64,000 bases of DNA from CAYWWM01 sp965198025 (GCA_965198025.1 OZ240237.1:1798001-1862000); one strand, 5' to 3'; counted from the stretch's first letter, positions 1-9,192 are shown. Numbers and translations are program-made. Notes: generated by a model not told the origin, from the sequence alone.

Positions 1-2
1 AG

Positions 3-782
3 AAGGAACTGCTCGCCAACGTCTCGATCAAGGTGGAAGAGGCCGGCGCGGACTCGTTCCAAGTGATGGGCCGCGGTGAACTGCAGCTTGCCATCCTCAT
101 CGAGATGATGCGGCGCGAAGGATACGAGCTGGCGGTGGGCAAACCGGAGATTCTGACCAGGGAAATCAACGGCAAGCTCCATGAGCCGTTGGAACTACTG
201 GAAATCGACTGCCCCGAGACTTTCTTGGGCGTGGTGACAGAGAAGTTGGGGACCCGCAAGGGAAAGGTCGTAAAGATGGTGAACCACGATACGGGGCGGG
301 CGCGGATGGAGTTCCACGTGCCGTCCCGTGGCCTGATCGGACTGCGCAGCGAAATCCTCACCCGCACCCGCGGCACGGCCATCATGAACTCGCTGTTCCA
401 CGGCTACATCGAGTGGCAGGGCGACATTCCTTCCCGGCCCACCGGGTCGCTTGTGGCCGACCGCGTGGGCAAGGCTACAAGCTATGCCATTTTCAATCTG
501 CAGGAACGCGGAGAAATCTTTATCACTCCGGGCATCGAAGTTTATCAAGGCATGATTATCGGGGAAAACGCGCGCGGCAAGGACATGGACGTCAACATCG
601 TCAGGGAGAAGAAGCTGACCAACATGCGCGCCTCCACCGCCGCCGACGCGATCCGCTTAGTTCCGCCGCGCATTCTCAACCTGGAACAAGCCATCGAGTT
701 CATTCGCGAGGACGAACTGGTGGAAGTAACGCCGCAGTCGATCCGGCTGCGGAAAAAAGTCTTGAATGCCAGCTTCCGGTGA
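3..782 (+). CDS. typA: Ribosome-associated GTPase TypA/BipA, C-terminal part (5' end outside window)
   Basis: TypA/BipA is a translational GTPase that binds the ribosome and helps 50S assembly and stress growth. Only the last ~259 codons are here; the reading frame is open from base 3, so the GTPase domain lies outside the window. The visible part covers the EF-G-like domain with FQVMGRGELQLAILIE, the following domain with GRARMEFHVPSRGLIGL, and the BipA-specific C-terminal domain with NMRASTAADAIRLVPPR. All are diagnostic for the family and the protein ends at a normal position. The GTG at 33 is internal and is not the start. The gene is conserved and single copy, so it marks the chromosomal core left of the accessory region. 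Identification is very secure. Confidence 0.97.
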   Translation, partial: KELLANVSIKVEEAGADSFQVMGRGELQLAILIEMMRREGYELAVGKPEILTREINGKLHEPLELLEIDCPETFLGVVTEKLGTRKGKVVKMVNHDTGRARMEFHVPSRGLIGLRSEILTRTRGTAIMNSLFHGYIEWQGDIPSRPTGSLVADRVGKATSYAIFNLQERGEIFITPGIEVYQGMIIGENARGKDMDVNIVREKKLTNMRASTAADAIRLVPPRILNLEQAIEFIREDELVEVTPQSIRLRKKVLNASFR

Positions 783-1155
783 GTTATCTGGCGGAGAGGG
801 AGGGATTCGGTCTCCACACGGTGTCTGAAACCACGCAAGTTACTGATTATCCATCGGACTAAAAGCCCTAGAAGTACCAGAAACCCACCCGTCTTCTACA
901 TTCCTGCTTCACGCAATAGATACGCCTTGAGGAGTTCATGCTTGACCGCACCAACCGCGAAGCCCTGCCGAGATTTCCCGCGTCGGCTTAGCCTGTTGGT
1001 TAGGCTGAATATAGCGCACAGCTACCATCTGAAGCACACGCCTCCAAAACTTCTTTACTCTCAGCAACAACGAAGCGGTAACAAAGCTGCACCATCTTCC
1101 AGTTAAAGTTGTTTACAACGTCTGTATTCCACATCGCGCCATGTGTAACCGAGAT
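783..1155. other. Intergenic stretch without a recognisable gene
   Basis: About 370 bases between typA and the first dispersed repeat. I see no open frame with family resemblance, no tRNA and no clear terminator. Base composition is lower in GC than the flanking genes, consistent with degraded DNA. Confidence 0.5.
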
Positions 1156-1218
1156 TGACCAGACCGATCTTTTGTACCAATCCTAGTGAGAGAGTTTACA
1201 TCACATGATGGGTCCGGG
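1156..1218 (+). repeat. Dispersed repeat family A, copy 1
   Basis: A ~62-base segment starting TGACCAGA, with a core TTTTGTACCAATC followed by AGTGAGAGAGTT and ending GTCCGGG. It recurs at 18060-18121 in the same order, and a shorter, more diverged copy lies at 12526-12571. Each copy sits next to mobile or decayed DNA, so I read it as the end of an insertion element or a non-autonomous derivative; the parent element is not visible. Confidence 0.55.
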
Positions 1219-1233
1219 ATTTCTGTACCAAGG

Positions 1234-1410
1234 TCAGAGTGAGTTCTGCGGTGTTTTCAGACCTTTCAGATCGCAGCTAGCTGCGATCTGAAAGGCGAAC
1301 TCGTGCGGCGTCCGCTCCCCCAGGGCCCTGTGAGGGCGACTCTCATTGTACTCCCTCCGCCAAGCCTCGATGACCTGCCTGGCATCCTCCAGTGTCGTAA
1401 ACCGGAATTG
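1234..1410 (-). pseudogene. IS3-family transposase OrfB, C-terminal scrap
   Basis: About 50 codons encode the end of the IS3-type integrase core: an EDARQVIEAWRREYN helix, the signature SRPHRALGERTPHEFA (YNxxRPHxxLGxxTPxEF), and a short tail. The DDE catalytic part is missing. The upstream side of the frame runs into dispersed repeat B at 1402-1490, so the transposase was cut there. It is non-functional. The RPH..LG..TP signature makes the family call secure despite the short length. Confidence 0.8.
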
Positions 1411-1490
1411 ACTTTTTGGCGTTCCGGCGGTTGAAAATATACACCCATTGGGGTCCAACCGATCCTCCGGAAGCCCTGGTTTTCCCGCAG
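1402..1490 (-). repeat. Dispersed repeat family B, copy 1
   Basis: On the minus strand this reads GGGTGTATATTTTCAACCG followed by CCAAAAAGTCAATTCCGG. The same block occurs at 6955-7068 (-), 10384-10507 (+) and 26155-26233 (-). Translated, all four give variants of VGxYxQPPExxKVNSG, which makes the kinship easy to see although none is a gene. This copy sits between the ppk2 stop and the IS3 scrap. Confidence 0.7.
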
Positions 1491-1493
1491 ACT

Positions 1494-2549
1494 TCAGTCA
1501 ATGTTGATGGCCGAGCGGTGGAAGCGCATGATGGTGTTGGGGTCGGGGACAAGCGTCGTTCCCGCCTTGTCCTTCCCCTTGTAGTTGAGATTCGACAGGA
1601 CGTAGCGCATACTCTCCAGTCGTGCGCGGCGCTTGTCATTGGCCTTCACGATGATCCACGGGCTGAAACTGGTATGGGTCCGGCTGAACATCACCTCTTT
1701 GTATGTCGTGTAGCCTTCCCATAACCCCTGCGCCCTATCATCGAGAGGACTGAGCTTCCACTGCTTGAGAGGGTTGTTGCCGCGTGACTCAAAGCGTGCC
1801 CGCTGCACATCCTTGGAAATCGAAAACCAGAATTTGATGATGGTCACGCCGTCCTCGACCAGCATGTGCTCGAACTCGGGGACTTGGCGCATGAACTGCT
1901 CATACTGCTCGGGGGAGCAGAAGCCGTTGACCGGTTCAACGACTGCCCGGTTGTACCAACTCCGGTCGAAGAAAACGAGCTCTCCAGGGTTCGGCATGTG
2001 CCGGATATAGCGCTGGAAATACCATTGGCCCGTCTCCTCTTTGGTCGGCTTCGGCAAGGCTACTACGCGCATGGCGCGTGGATTGAGATGCTCGATAAAA
2101 CGCCGAATGGTCCCGCCTTTGCCGGCTGCGTCCCGCCCTTCGAAAAGAATTGCCACGCGCCTGCCCGATTCATTGATCGAGCGCTGCATCTTGACCAGTT
2201 CGATCTGCAGGCATTCGAGCTCGTGTTCGTATTTGGCTGCCCGCTTGATCTTACCGACAGAGATTTCCTTCGAGCGCAGGAGCTGGATGAACTCGCGAGA
2301 TGTACGAAGGTGCGAGAGTTCCTCCTGCGTCAGGACCGCCTCCGGAAACGGGATAGTATGGGCATGCTGGTTGGCTTCCTTGACGGCCAGGGCGGCCCGC
2401 TGGTTTTGCAAGGCTTTGCCGGCGTGTCCGTCTGCCGCCGCCAGTGTCGCGGCCAGAGGCTTCGTCCTCGGCGCAGCCGAGGGACCGCCGTTCACTTTCG
2501 CTGTCCCAACTTTGGGCCCATCCGTCTGCCTTCGAGCGTCGTTCTTCAT
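1494..2549 (-). CDS. ppk2: Polyphosphate kinase 2 (PPK2 family)
   Basis: PPK2 enzymes transfer phosphate between polyphosphate and nucleotides, in the cytoplasm. The 351-residue protein has a variable, Ala/Lys-rich N-terminus (1-65) and then a complete PPK2 kinase domain: Walker A EGRDAAGKGGTIRRF near residues 137-151, Walker B/catalytic segment ELVFFDRSWYNRA near 190-202, and the lid segment WKLSPLDDRAQGLW with its basic residues. The C-terminus RFHRSAINID matches usual PPK2 ends, so the gene looks complete and functional. One domain with a single Walker A fits the one-domain PPK2 type; which nucleotide it uses cannot be decided by eye. It is bordered by a repeat downstream and has no operon partner. 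The N-terminal extension is longer than in many homologues, so the true start could be internal. Confidence 0.93.
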   Translation of the reverse strand: MKNDARRQTDGPKVGTAKVNGGPSAAPRTKPLAATLAAADGHAGKALQNQRAALAVKEANQHAHTIPFPEAVLTQEELSHLRTSREFIQLLRSKEISVGKIKRAAKYEHELECLQIELVKMQRSINESGRRVAILFEGRDAAGKGGTIRRFIEHLNPRAMRVVALPKPTKEETGQWYFQRYIRHMPNPGELVFFDRSWYNRAVVEPVNGFCSPEQYEQFMRQVPEFEHMLVEDGVTIIKFWFSISKDVQRARFESRGNNPLKQWKLSPLDDRAQGLWEGYTTYKEVMFSRTHTSFSPWIIVKANDKRRARLESMRYVLSNLNYKGKDKAGTTLVPDPNTIMRFHRSAINID

Positions 2550-2701
2550 GAGCGCTTACCTCTATTCGGAATCAACCAGGATTTCCATGTGCGTCCCAAC
2601 GGCGCAGATCCCCAATGGGGAGGAACCCTGGGGTTCACGTCAGAATAACTTTCACAACATCCACTCAACAAGGTGTATGCGGCATAAATGTTTCGCTTGG
2701 A

Positions 2702-3442
2702 TCACTCCCCCATTTTCATCTGGTCTTCGCAGACGATAAATTCGAGAAGTTCCGCGTTCGGCCGCAACTGATACCTTCGTGTCGCCTCCCAAGGCTTCGC
2801 AAAGACTTTGGGATCTTCGAACAGGAACTCGACCTCTAATGTCTCCCGGTCCAAGCGCCGAAAGCGCTCGACGATGTGGAGAGCGTCACTGTGAGGAGTA
2901 CCCGCGATATCAAACCAGCTCTTGTCGTTAAGACCGGCAGTGTCCACGACGAGCGTCGTCCCGTCCCATTGGCCGGTCGAGTGTCCCATCCAGCCGAATG
3001 GCCAGCCCTCGGGATGTCCGCGCCCATCCATGAAAATCTGGCGCAAGCCGTTGCTGACTTCGAAAATGAGCATGATTTTGGCTGGAAGCTGCACGATTTC
3101 GAAATGAAAGAAGCGAGCCAGCATGAGCCGCGTGGGACCCATCGGGAAGCAGTAGGTATACGGGTCGAGCTCGTCCAGTCCCTGCTCCCGAAAGTCCTGG
3201 AGACCCTGCCGGTTGCGGCGGTAGATTTCCAAGGCCCACGGAGTCAGCGGCGGATCGTCTGGGCTGAAGCGGAAGCTCAACTCGTCTCTGGCCGCCAGCC
3301 AAATGCCGGTCAGGTCCGCCGGGTGGGAAACAGTCAGCGGCACGCCCGTGCCCGGTGCCGCCGGGCTCTGAGCCAGGATTATGGGCGGGACAACGAGCGC
3401 CGTCCCCAGCACAAGAATCAAACTCAGAAAGCGAATTCGCAC
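2702..3442 (-). CDS. Secreted protein of unknown function (paralogue 1 of 3)
   Basis: A 246-residue protein with a clear signal peptide (MRIRFLSLILVLGTALV...ILAQS, cleavage near residue 25). I recognise no named domain, but it belongs to a family with two further members in this window (56623-57474 and 57525-58364, minus). Shared blocks are LTGIWxxxxD near the mature N-terminus, MDGRGHPEGWPFGWMGHSTG, WDGTTLVVDTAGLND, GTPHSDALHIVERFRR and FEDPKVFAKPW. Conserved DGRxHP, GHSxGxW and PHSDxLHxxER residues suggest a beta-rich periplasmic fold, possibly ligand binding. This copy has one CxF pair fewer than the others and is shorter. It lies directly downstream of the TonB receptor gene in the same direction, so the two may be co-transcribed past the hairpin at 3482-3520. 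Function should not be guessed. Confidence 0.8.
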   Translation of the reverse strand: MRIRFLSLILVLGTALVVPPIILAQSPAAPGTGVPLTVSHPADLTGIWLAARDELSFRFSPDDPPLTPWALEIYRRNRQGLQDFREQGLDELDPYTYCFPMGPTRLMLARFFHFEIVQLPAKIMLIFEVSNGLRQIFMDGRGHPEGWPFGWMGHSTGQWDGTTLVVDTAGLNDKSWFDIAGTPHSDALHIVERFRRLDRETLEVEFLFEDPKVFAKPWEATRRYQLRPNAELLEFIVCEDQMKMGE

Positions 3443-3481
3443 CCCGAACCCCCTTTCTCCGAAATGGAGTTCCCTTTCGGA

Positions 3482-3520
3482 ATACCTATACTGCCCCTCC
3501 GAGGAGGGGCAGTATGGTAT
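3482..3520 (-). terminator. Strong inverted repeat between TonB receptor gene and secreted-protein gene
   Basis: Perfect 12-bp stem ATACTGCCCCTC / GAGGGGCAGTAT (3488-3499 and 3504-3515) with a CGAG loop, extended by a further ATACC/GGTAT arm across a one-base bulge. No clear U-tract follows on the minus strand, so it may be an mRNA-stabilising or attenuating hairpin rather than a full intrinsic terminator. Confidence 0.6.
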
Positions 3521-3544
3521 TTTCGTGTTTTGGAACCGCGTGTT

Positions 3545-6500
3545 TTAGAAGATGAACTTCAAACCGAATTGGATTTGCCGGGCACTGCCGCGAGTTTGCC
3601 TAATCACGGCGCCACTGCGAGTATCCGGTCTCCCGTTGCTGAGGAAAGGATCTGCGTCGGGACGCCCGAAATTGGGGCGATTGAACATGTTGAAGAATTC
3701 TGTCCGGAGTTGGAGCCGGCTCCCTTCGGTCAGTAGAAAGCTCTTGTTGAGCGAGAAATCGAGCGTCGCCACTCCCGGTACACTCAAAGTGTTCATGCCG
3801 AGGTTCCCGAAATATCCCGGCTGATAGTCCGCGTCACCCGGGCTGCACACTGTTGCGCCCCGGCAGACGGAAGGAACAAACTGGCTTACGTCGAAATACC
3901 TTTTCTGCCCGGACGACGGGGTGCCCAGCACAGGATTATTGTCCCCGTTGGGAATAAGATTGACCCTGGTGGAAGTCGCTCGCATCGCGCGCCTTTGGTC
4001 CCGATTGCGGCGATCCGTGATGGTGTAGGCGTGTCCGTCCTGCAGACTCAAAATCCCATTGATCTGCCAGCCGTTCAGCACCGCTGCCGCAACCCCCGTC
4101 AGCGCCGTTTGGGGAAGGTCATAGGTCAGGTTGGTGACGAAGACGTTCCGGATATCAAAGATGGCGGGCCCTTTCCGGTGACCCGTATCCCAGTAATAGG
4201 CCTCCCGTTGATGTTGAAAGGTTCCATCTCCTCCCGAAACTGAGGAACCCTGGTCAATGTTCTTGGAGAAGGTATAGGCTCCCTGGAACTGCAAACCGGC
4301 GGTCAGCCGCCGCTGCACATTGACCTGCAGGGCATTATAGTAACTGTTGCCAAACGGGGCCTGGGGCCACATCGTGTTAAATGCCGGATTGATTGCCCCG
4401 CTGTTTGATCGAAAGAACTTGTCACCCGTCGGAACCTGCTCCGGCCAGCCGTCCCACCTATTGATGTTGCCGTCCATACTGACGATCAGATGCGCAGCGC
4501 GCAAGCCACTGTACCCCGCTGACATAATCCAAGGTCCCAGCTCTCGCTGCAGGGTCAGGCTCCAGCGGTACACGTAAGTCGGCCGCGCTTCAAATTGAGT
4601 AAAGCGGCCATTGGGCGTTGAGGCAAGCCGATCGCCCTGCGTGAAGAGGGCATTCGGGAAGTCAATCAGATCTACGTCCGTATCTCGTATCCCTCCCGCC
4701 ACTTGGATCGGCGGCATCTCTCCCAGGCTGGAATTCCACCGATGCAGCACCGGATGGTCGTAATAGATGCCAAAGCCTCCTCGCAGCGAGGTGCGGCGGT
4801 CCCCGGGCGACCAAGCAAACCCGAAACGAGGACTGAAACTCCTCTTCGTGGGGTTGGTAAAAAGCGGCCCCACCGTAAAGGACGGGTCCATGAAGTTTCT
4901 CAAAGTGGCCACATTTCCGTCCCTCTCGGTCGGAAGAGTCATGAACTCATAGCGCAATCCCAGGTTGAACGTCAGCGACGGCAGCACCTTCCAGTTGTCC
5001 TGCAAATAGAAACCGAAGAGGGAGTATGCGATGTTGTAATCCCTGAGATTCCGATGCGGCTGTCCCTGCACCATCGCTCCCGTTGGCAGAGTAATTTGGA
5101 AATTGCTCGGTACGGCTTGCAGGAACAGTTCAAGATCGTCGAAGCCGAAATTCCCATTGTCGTTGCCGCTGGCAATATGAAGAGGGTGGCGGAAGCGATT
5201 GTACTCCATCCCGAACTTGAACGTATGACTCGGGCGGGTCAGCGACACGTTCTCCTTAATCGTAAGCGTCTTCGTGCCGTACGAGGATCCGTCCGCCTCA
5301 TAGCCAACCGGGTCAACATCCTGAATGTTGATGTCCCCCATATTCTCCAGTTCCGGATTCCACCGCAGGTCCACCCCGTTAAAGTTGGCAAAGTCCACGG
5401 GAATAGCCGGAACGTCCCCCCGCGGCGCGATGTCGGAGTACCCAAAGACAAGCTCATTCAGCGCCGTGGGAGAAAGAATACTGGTGTGGCGCGTGGAGAG
5501 CACATGCTTCCGGGTGAAGTAGGCGCGGGACGTGTTATTCGGCAGAAGGCCCAGGGTACTTGTGTCGGAGTCAACGGAGTTGTACGTAACGGCGAGAAAA
5601 CCTGCCTTTTCACTCCCGAACTGATGGTCCACCTTGACGGTCCCAAAGTCTTCGTTGGTGGGTTGCCGCACGGTGGCCGAAACCAAGGCCCTCCCATCGC
5701 CAAAATCCTCGATCAAAGCATTTCCCTGGCCGGGCAGTGGCCACACAGCCAAAAAGGGCACGACGGCGGGGTTCACCTCAACCGTCTTACTGCCAAGGAT
5801 TCCTCGCCGCCCGTCGGCGCTGGGGATCTCATAGGTACCCGTCGAGCTGACCCTCTCCCGCAAGCCCTCATAGTTCGCGAAGAAAAAGGTGCGGTCCCGG
5901 AGAATCGGCCCGCCCAGGGATGCTCCATAGTGGTTCCGCTTGAACTCGGGCTTCTCCCCGGCAAAGGCGTTGTCCTCCCACTCGGCCGCGTCCAGGTTGT
6001 CATTGCGGAGAAACTCATAGGCCGAGCCATGAAACGAGTTGGTCCCCGACTTGGTCACCGCACTGACAATCCCTCCGGGCTTGCTGGGATACTCCGCCGA
6101 ATAATTGTTGGTAATGATTTGAAATTCCTGCACGGTCTCGGCGCCCGTATAGGCGGTGCTGGCGGTCTGCGGGTTGCCGGACATATCCTCGTTGGAAATC
6201 CCGTCCAGCAGAAAGACGTTCTGCCTGGGCCGCGCCCCCGCCACGGCGATCTGGTTGCCCTGACCGTTCTTATGGGACCTCGTGCCGCCGGCTGTGCGAG
6301 GATACTGGATCACCCCGGGTTGCAAATAGGTCAGTTGCGTCAAATCTCGGTTGTTCAGCGGAATATCCAACACCTGCCGCTCATTGACCAGGCTTGAGAC
6401 GGTCGCGGTGGTCGTCTCCACAAAGGAGGCTTCGCCCGCGACGGTAATCGCTTGGGTTACCTCGCCCACTTGCAGGGTCATATCCACCACCGCATTCCGG

Positions 6501-6838
6501 CCCACCGTCAATGTGATGCCGCTTCGGACGGTCGTCTGAAACCCGGGAAGCGAAGCTCTCACTTCATAATCTCCCACCGCCAGAGCGATCGCCTCATACC
6601 GGCCGGTCGGCCCCGTCTGCAGAGTCCGGCTGATACCCGTTTCCACGTTTCGGATCGTGACGGTTGTGGCGGGGACCGCCGCGCCGGACGGATCGATCAC
6701 GCTCCCGGAGATTGTCCCCGTGTCCAGTTGCGCCACCCCCAGCGTTGCGGAAACCAAAAACATCAAGATAGCAAAGCTGCGACCCCACCACTGAGGAATC
6801 CCAGACCCTTCATCCTTCTGGACCCATTTCCTGTTCAT
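3545..6838 (-). CDS. TonB-dependent receptor, Oar-like, with carboxypeptidase-regulatory domain
   Basis: A 1097-residue outer-membrane protein. The ATG at 6838 is chosen because it follows AAGGAGG with good spacing; the longer frame to 6901 has no such site. A signal peptide covers roughly residues 15-38. Residues ~40-130 form a CarboxypepD_reg-like domain (GTISGSVIDPSGAAVPATTV ... GRYEAIALAVGDYEV). The plug follows, with the NVFLLDGISNEDMSGN and EFQIITNNYSAEYPSKPGG segments typical of Oar-like receptors, then the 22-stranded barrel ending in an aromatic-terminated strand (QFGLKFIF). Such receptors import large substrates, or act in adhesion, using TonB energy; the ligand is unknown. A dispersed repeat B copy ends ~115 bases upstream and could carry its promoter. 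The gene appears intact. Confidence 0.92.
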   Translation of the reverse strand: MNRKWVQKDEGSGIPQWWGRSFAILMFLVSATLGVAQLDTGTISGSVIDPSGAAVPATTVTIRNVETGISRTLQTGPTGRYEAIALAVGDYEVRASLPGFQTTVRSGITLTVGRNAVVDMTLQVGEVTQAITVAGEASFVETTTATVSSLVNERQVLDIPLNNRDLTQLTYLQPGVIQYPRTAGGTRSHKNGQGNQIAVAGARPRQNVFLLDGISNEDMSGNPQTASTAYTGAETVQEFQIITNNYSAEYPSKPGGIVSAVTKSGTNSFHGSAYEFLRNDNLDAAEWEDNAFAGEKPEFKRNHYGASLGGPILRDRTFFFANYEGLRERVSSTGTYEIPSADGRRGILGSKTVEVNPAVVPFLAVWPLPGQGNALIEDFGDGRALVSATVRQPTNEDFGTVKVDHQFGSEKAGFLAVTYNSVDSDTSTLGLLPNNTSRAYFTRKHVLSTRHTSILSPTALNELVFGYSDIAPRGDVPAIPVDFANFNGVDLRWNPELENMGDINIQDVDPVGYEADGSSYGTKTLTIKENVSLTRPSHTFKFGMEYNRFRHPLHIASGNDNGNFGFDDLELFLQAVPSNFQITLPTGAMVQGQPHRNLRDYNIAYSLFGFYLQDNWKVLPSLTFNLGLRYEFMTLPTERDGNVATLRNFMDPSFTVGPLFTNPTKRSFSPRFGFAWSPGDRRTSLRGGFGIYYDHPVLHRWNSSLGEMPPIQVAGGIRDTDVDLIDFPNALFTQGDRLASTPNGRFTQFEARPTYVYRWSLTLQRELGPWIMSAGYSGLRAAHLIVSMDGNINRWDGWPEQVPTGDKFFRSNSGAINPAFNTMWPQAPFGNSYYNALQVNVQRRLTAGLQFQGAYTFSKNIDQGSSVSGGDGTFQHQREAYYWDTGHRKGPAIFDIRNVFVTNLTYDLPQTALTGVAAAVLNGWQINGILSLQDGHAYTITDRRNRDQRRAMRATSTRVNLIPNGDNNPVLGTPSSGQKRYFDVSQFVPSVCRGATVCSPGDADYQPGYFGNLGMNTLSVPGVATLDFSLNKSFLLTEGSRLQLRTEFFNMFNRPNFGRPDADPFLSNGRPDTRSGAVIRQTRGSARQIQFGLKFIF

Positions 6839-6954
6839 GGCATCCTCCTTATCTTGGAGAGGTTGATGAACAAATTTCAGAGAGGTTGATGTGCAAATCA
6901 CGCGCTGCCTTGCCGGCTTCTTGCACAGAGGGTTTGCCCCCCGAATAGCCGAGA

Positions 6955-7068
6955 ACCCAAATTAACTTTTTTCGGTACTACGGCAGTTAAAATATACACC
7001 CATTGCGGTCCAACCGAACCGGTTTTTTCTCCGAGAGCGTCATCGGCCCCGAACCGTCCTTCCCGAAG
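6955..7068 (-). repeat. Dispersed repeat family B, copy 2
   Basis: Longer version of the block, sharing with copy 3 (10384-10507) not only GTGTATATTTTAACTGCC and GAAAAAAGTTAATTTGGG but also an upstream arm GGACGGTTCGGGGCCGATG and a GGAGAAAAAACCGG element. It points towards the TonB receptor gene start at 6838. Confidence 0.72.
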
Positions 7069-7234
7069 CCTATTCGACGGGAAGATTGAGTCTCTGACCA
7101 ACCACCGCACGGATCGCCTGACCGCAGTACGTTCCGACCTGGCCAAGTACCTGGCGCTCCCCTGCGGGGCTCGGTTTGATTTGGTTGGAGGCGAGCGCGT
7201 TTGGTTCGATCCTGAAGTTGCCGATCAACCGTGA
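7067..7234 (+). pseudogene. Possible C-terminal tail of a lost gene
   Basis: A frame reading FDGKIESLTNHRTDRL ... LALPCGARFDLVGGERVWF ... VADQP stop at 7232-7234 has the look of protein sequence, with balanced composition and third-position G/C. It has no plausible start, and no family is recognised. It lies between a repeat and the IS3-pyrG chimera, so it is most likely a gene remnant. Low certainty. Confidence 0.22.
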
Positions 7235-7282
7235 GTCTAATCGGAATCGTTGCTGGGATGTTTGTGTCGGTCAGTCCGCTGC

Positions 7283-8134
7283 CTAGGACATGCTGGGCCG
7301 GCTCCCGTGTACGGGCACGGTTTCCTGAGATGCACTCCTCAGCCGCCGTTTGCGGTGGTCGTAGGCTGCGCCGACAAAAGCCCGGAACAGAGGGTGCGGC
7401 TGCAAGGGCTTGGACTTGAATTCCGGATGGAACTGGCAGCCAAGGAACCAGGGGTGGTCCGCGACCTCAACGATCTCGACGTAGGTATTGTCGGGGCTCG
7501 CTCCCGAGAGACGCAACCCGTTGGCCACTAGAACGTCTTCGTACTCGCGATTGTACTCGTAGCGGTGGCGGTGGCGCTCGGAAATCTCATGGGCGCCGTA
7601 GGCCTCATGCGCAAAGGTTTCCGGGACGAGCCGGCACGGCCAAGCTCCGAGCCGCATCGTGCCGCCCAGTTCATCCACACCGCGCAACTCGCGCAGCTTG
7701 TAGATCACGCGATGTGGAGTTGCTGGATTGAACTCGGAGCTGTCGGCTTCCTGGAGGCCGCACGCGTTCCGCGCGAACTCAATCACCGCGCATTGCATCC
7801 CGAGGCAGATGCCGAAGTAGGGCACTTTGCGGTTCGGGTAGACTCGCAGAGCGTGCCCGGAGTCGGTGGTGACGCCGTACTTCCGCCGCCGCAGGCAGAG
7901 CAGGTTATCCTCCCGCAGGATTCGATGAACCCGCTTATGGTTCACCTCCCAGCCCCGTCGCTTCAACTCGGCGGTGATCTGGGGGCGGCCGTAGCTGGAG
8001 AACTCCAGCGCAATCCGTTGAATCGCGTCGCGCAGATTCATGTCCGGATCGGGTCCCGCTGGCGCCGCCGCTTGGTGGCGATAGAAGCTCGCCCGGCTCC
8101 CTTGGTTCAGCTCGACCATGCGCCGAATCGTCAA
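7283..8134 (-). pseudogene. In-frame chimera: IS3 transposase N-terminus fused to CTP synthase glutaminase end
   Basis: One continuous 283-codon frame made of two unrelated pieces. Codons 1-101 (8134-7832) are the start of an IS3 OrfB: ASFYRHQAAAP, a HTH-like helix and YGRPQITAELKRRGW followed by VNHKRVHRILREDNLL. From codon ~103 (7828-7283) it is the C-terminal third of CTP synthase (PyrG): VPYFGICLGMQ with the nucleophile Cys, the SEFNPATPHRVI and LGGTMRLGAWPC segments, RHRHRYEYN, and the FHPEFKSKPLQPHP motif with the catalytic His-Glu. The CTP synthase domain and the first part of the glutaminase domain, including the oxyanion strand, are absent. It cannot make CTP. A full pyrG should exist elsewhere. 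The fusion implies a deletion or recombination at an IS3 insertion. Confidence 0.85.
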
Positions 8135-8545
8135 GCCTCACCCCGCCTTCCTGTCCTCGGCGATTTTCTCGCAGATCGCGGCATTCCATTCCGTGCCTGC
8201 AGCATCCGCTGTTCTTCGATGCGCTGCAAGCACCCCTTCAAAAAATCGATCTCCACGGCCTGCTGACCAATCTTGCGTTCCAGTTCGGCCACCTGGCCTT
8301 CCGCCCAGCGCCGCTGGCCCCGCCAGGAAATGCATTCCCCGGACCCTGCCGAAACTCACGCCGCCAGCGCTGTAATACGTTCGGGTTCACTTCCAGCGCC
8401 CGTGCCCCCCCCATCGAGACTCCTTGCTCCAGCCGCTCGATGGTGGCCATCTTGAACTCCCTTGTGAAACGCCTGTGAGACAATCCCATGGCTCATTCCT
8501 CCATTCAATGAATTATGAGCCTTAACTGGTTGTCTCACTTTTGGG
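7831..8545 (-). mobile_element. IS3-family element remnant (OrfA and start of OrfB, one end)
   Basis: The right boundary carries an IS3-type end reading, on the minus strand, CCCCCAAAAGTGAGACAACC just before the OrfA start at 8489. OrfA (8489 to ~8140) begins MGLSHRRFTREFKMATIER, a HTH for DNA binding, but shifts frame near 8318; the second half reads LERKIGQQAVEIDFLKGCL, the usual leucine-zipper part. OrfB begins in the -1 frame with an in-frame TGA near its start, then joins the pyrG piece at ~7831. No left end remains, so the element is dead. Confidence 0.8.
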
Positions 8546-8787
8546 GGCAAGTCCATACAGACACGAAGGTCTGCGGACCAGGAAGGTTTGCAAGCTGTGT
8601 GGAATAAACGTTATAGGTGTACAACAACAAAGTGCAACTTCGAGATCACGGTCGCCAGACGGTGCAGCTCGTCGAGGAACAAGCGGGCCTACTTGAGACG
8701 ATGCCACCGGATCCATGCCGCCAGTTTGTGGCGGCAGGCTTGATGCGTTGCCGTGTGTTGCTGTGTGGGATATGCGTTCTGGAGGAT

Positions 8788-9140
8788 GCTACACCATTTT
8801 TAGGGTTGGTGTAGCGCAGCCACAAAGTAGGGACGGGCCTGTGTTCTATGGGGGCAGGCAGGAATGCCTGCCCTACCTTGTCGCTGCGCCGAGGCTCCGC
8901 GACAGCCTTCGGCAGAGCGGAAGAGGATTCTTACAACCGCGTTTTGGCACGGTTGAAACCGTGCCCTTGCGCACGACAGAACAGCCCACGGCAGAAAAAA
9001 ACGGGTAGTGGTTACTCGCTCAAACCCACCGCTCCCTTGCGGTCGCGGCTCGGATGGACCGCTTGTTGACTCGCACGGCTCGGATTCAGAACCATCGCTC
9101 CCTGGTCTGTCCTCTCAAGTGGCAGGCAAGAATGCCTGCC
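8788..9140. repeat. Cluster of short GC-rich intergenic palindromes
   Basis: In a 650-base gene-free stretch (8546-9192) several hairpins follow each other: GCTACACCA/TGGTGTAGC (8788-8815), GGGCAGGCA/TGCCTGCCC (8852-8873), GGCACGGTT/AACCGTGCC (8946-8965) and GGCAGGCA/TGCCTGCC (9121-9140). Between them lies CGCTCCCTTGCGGTCGCGG (9035 on), a spacer type I associate from memory with Solibacterales/Bryobacterales intergenic repeats. No protein-coding content is evident. Confidence 0.6.
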
Positions 9141-9192
9141 CTGCCTGCGGGCTATACAGCAACGCTGAAAATGGTCTAGCCTTGAGGCACTG

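Noticed and set aside
4703..6397. 564-codon plus-strand frame
   Set aside because: Lies wholly antisense to the TonB receptor barrel, has no family resemblance and mirrors the high third-position GC of the real gene.
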